Below are positions 4,599-5,809 of a stretch of 5,809 nt of DNA, one piece after another. The position numbers were made by a program, and so were the translations under genes. This stretch comes from Clostridiales bacterium (GTDB lineage: Bacteria; Bacillota; Clostridia; Tissierellales; Dethiosulfatibacteraceae). The notes beneath the pieces were generated by a model. It ran no database searches, was not told the origin of the DNA, and saw only the letters and a program-made list of their open reading frames with translations. The stretch covers positions 1 through 5,809 of the forward strand of contig DMAP01000403.1 of NCBI GenBank assembly GCA_003446975.1, in the 5' to 3' direction. The first letter of the stretch is position 1, and each line of letters opens with the position of its first letter.

Positions 4599-5809
4599 TC
4601 AATTTAAAATGATTTTTTTATGTTTATAGAAAGCAATGATACTGTTATTCAGTGCAATGAAATCCTCACCATCAATTCTTGGATTTTCCATAATGATAGT
4701 ATCGGCTTCTTCTTTTACAATTTCAATCATTTTACCATAATTATAAGGATTAATAAACTTAAAATCCAGTTCACCATGCTGCTTTGTTCCCAAAAACTCG
4801 CCAGGACCTCTTAGTTTAAGGTCTTCATTGGCTATATAAAACCCATCATTTGACAATGTCAAAGTTCTAAGTCTTTTGAGGGTGGACTGATTGTTTGTAT
4901 CGGAAACCAAAAAGCAGTAAGACTGGTCTGAGCCTCTGCCCACTCTTCCCCTGAGCTGATGCAGCTGTGAGAGTCCGAACCTATCAGCGCTTTCTATTAC
5001 CATAACTGTGGCATTGGGAACATTGATGCCTACCTCGATAACGGTTGTAGAGACGAGGATATCTAATTTTCTCTCAAGAAATTGGCTAAAAATCTTTTCT
5101 TTTTCTTCGTTTTTTTGGCGTCCATGAACCGCTCCGATACTACAATCTACTAAGCTTTCACTTAGATGGGCGTATACTTTTTCAACGGACTCCATCTCGT
5201 TTTCACTCTCAAATATTGATGGTGCGACAAAGTAAACCTGTCTTCCTGAGTTGACTTGTTTTTCCACAAATCGGAGCATCTGATCATACTTATCTCGTTT
5301 TAACAAATAAGTGTCGATTTTTTTTCTTCCAGGTGGTAACTCTTTTATGGTGGAAATGTCCAAGTCTCCGTAAACAATCAGAGACAGGGTTCTTGGAATT
5401 GGTGTCGCACTCATGACCAAAACATCCGGTTTCTTTCCCTTGCTAGATAGAAGTGCCCTCTGATTCACGCCAAATCGATGCTGTTCATCAGTGATCACCA
5501 GTCCTAAGTTGTTGAATTTTACACTTTCTTGAATTATTGCATGGGTACCGATGATAAAATCGATTTCTCCAGATGCTAGTTTAGCCTTGATGTTTTTTTT
5601 GGTTTTAGCATTTTGACTTCCCAACAACAACTCTGTTTTGACTCCTGTATGCTTAAACAATTCTGTAAAGCTTTCCATGTGCTGTCTGGCCAATATTTCT
5701 GTCGGCACCATCATTGCTGATTGATAGCGATTGCAAAATGACAGATATACAGCAAAAAATGCAGTAACCGTTTTACCGCTGCCAACATCACCTTGCAACA
5801 GCCTGTTCA
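4599..5809 (-). CDS. recG: ATP-dependent DNA helicase RecG, 5' part outside the window
   Basis: RecG remodels stalled replication forks and branched DNA by double-stranded DNA translocation. Only the C-terminal 403 or so residues of a protein usually near 680 are visible; the reading frame stays open to the right edge, so the N-terminal wedge domain is missing because of the window, not a mutation. The first visible residues are N-R-L-L followed by Walker A Q-G-D-V-G-S-G-K-T. Then come P-T-E-I-L-A-R-Q-H (Ia), G-T-H-A-I (Ib), the D-E-Q-H box, S-A-T-P-I-P-R-T (III), S-T-T-V-I-E-V-G-I-N-V-P-N-A (V) and Q-L-R-G-R-V-G-R (VI). The RecG-specific D-G-F-Y-I-A-N-E-D-L-K-L-R-G-P-G-E follows, covering the translocation (TRG) region. 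An apparent TTG start at 5798 is simply an internal leucine. rsmD follows after 37 bases, without a visible terminator. Confidence 0.97.
   Translation of the reverse strand, partial: NRLLQGDVGSGKTVTAFFAVYLSFCNRYQSAMMVPTEILARQHMESFTELFKHTGVKTELLLGSQNAKTKKNIKAKLASGEIDFIIGTHAIIQESVKFNNLGLVITDEQHRFGVNQRALLSSKGKKPDVLVMSATPIPRTLSLIVYGDLDISTIKELPPGRKKIDTYLLKRDKYDQMLRFVEKQVNSGRQVYFVAPSIFESENEMESVEKVYAHLSESLVDCSIGAVHGRQKNEEKEKIFSQFLERKLDILVSTTVIEVGINVPNATVMVIESADRFGLSQLHQLRGRVGRGSDQSYCFLVSDTNNQSTLKRLRTLTLSNDGFYIANEDLKLRGPGEFLGTKQHGELDFKFINPYNYGKMIEIVKEEADTIIMENPRIDGEDFIALNNSIIAFYKHKKIILN

Noticed and set aside
4849..4863. Inverted repeat TTTGACA-A-TGTCAAA, operator-like
   Set aside because: It lies deep inside recG in the conserved segment before the D-G-F-Y-I-A-N-E-D-L motif, far from any start, and is short enough to be chance.
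5796..5798. TTG as start codon of a shorter helicase gene
   Set aside because: The frame continues upstream as N-R-L-L, the normal RecG residues before Walker A, to the edge of the window; the TTG is an internal leucine.

Overview
This is a compact, AT-rich stretch of bacterial chromosome made almost entirely of conserved housekeeping genes. The gene set (recG, rsmD, coaD, a small coiled-coil gene, tmcAL, ackA, yceD, then probably rpmF just outside), the B. subtilis-type TmcAL and the strong AAGGAGG-type Shine-Dalgarno sites point to a low-GC Firmicute, most likely a fermentative member of the Clostridia. The species cannot be named from the sequence. I see no mobile element, CRISPR array, RNA gene or sign of recent transfer.

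Layout from right to left, following minus-strand transcription. recG (5' part outside the window), rsmD, coaD and a 147-residue coiled-coil gene form a tight block with gaps of 37, 4 and 2 bases. It ends at a hairpin terminator. Facing it, on the plus strand, is tmcAL, whose 3' end shares that hairpin. A 119-base divergent intergenic region then separates tmcAL from ackA, which reads on the minus strand and is followed 41 bases later by yceD. yceD runs off the left edge, where its last codons form a ribosome binding site for a gene beyond the window, probably rpmF (ribosomal protein L32).

Functions. The block combines DNA repair (RecG), ribosome biogenesis (RsmD, YceD and presumably L32), coenzyme A synthesis (CoaD), tRNA modification that consumes acetate (TmcAL) and acetate/acetyl-phosphate interconversion (AckA). 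The two acetate enzymes stand back to back on one short regulatory region, and no pta gene lies beside ackA.

The points most worth a second look are: a perfect consensus sigma-A-type promoter (TTGACA, 17-base spacer, TATAAT) inside the 3' end of ackA that should drive yceD and rpmF; the coiled-coil gene after coaD, which resembles the actinobacterial septation factor SepIVA at both ends and in gene neighbourhood; and a terminator hairpin that contains the stop codons of both convergent genes.
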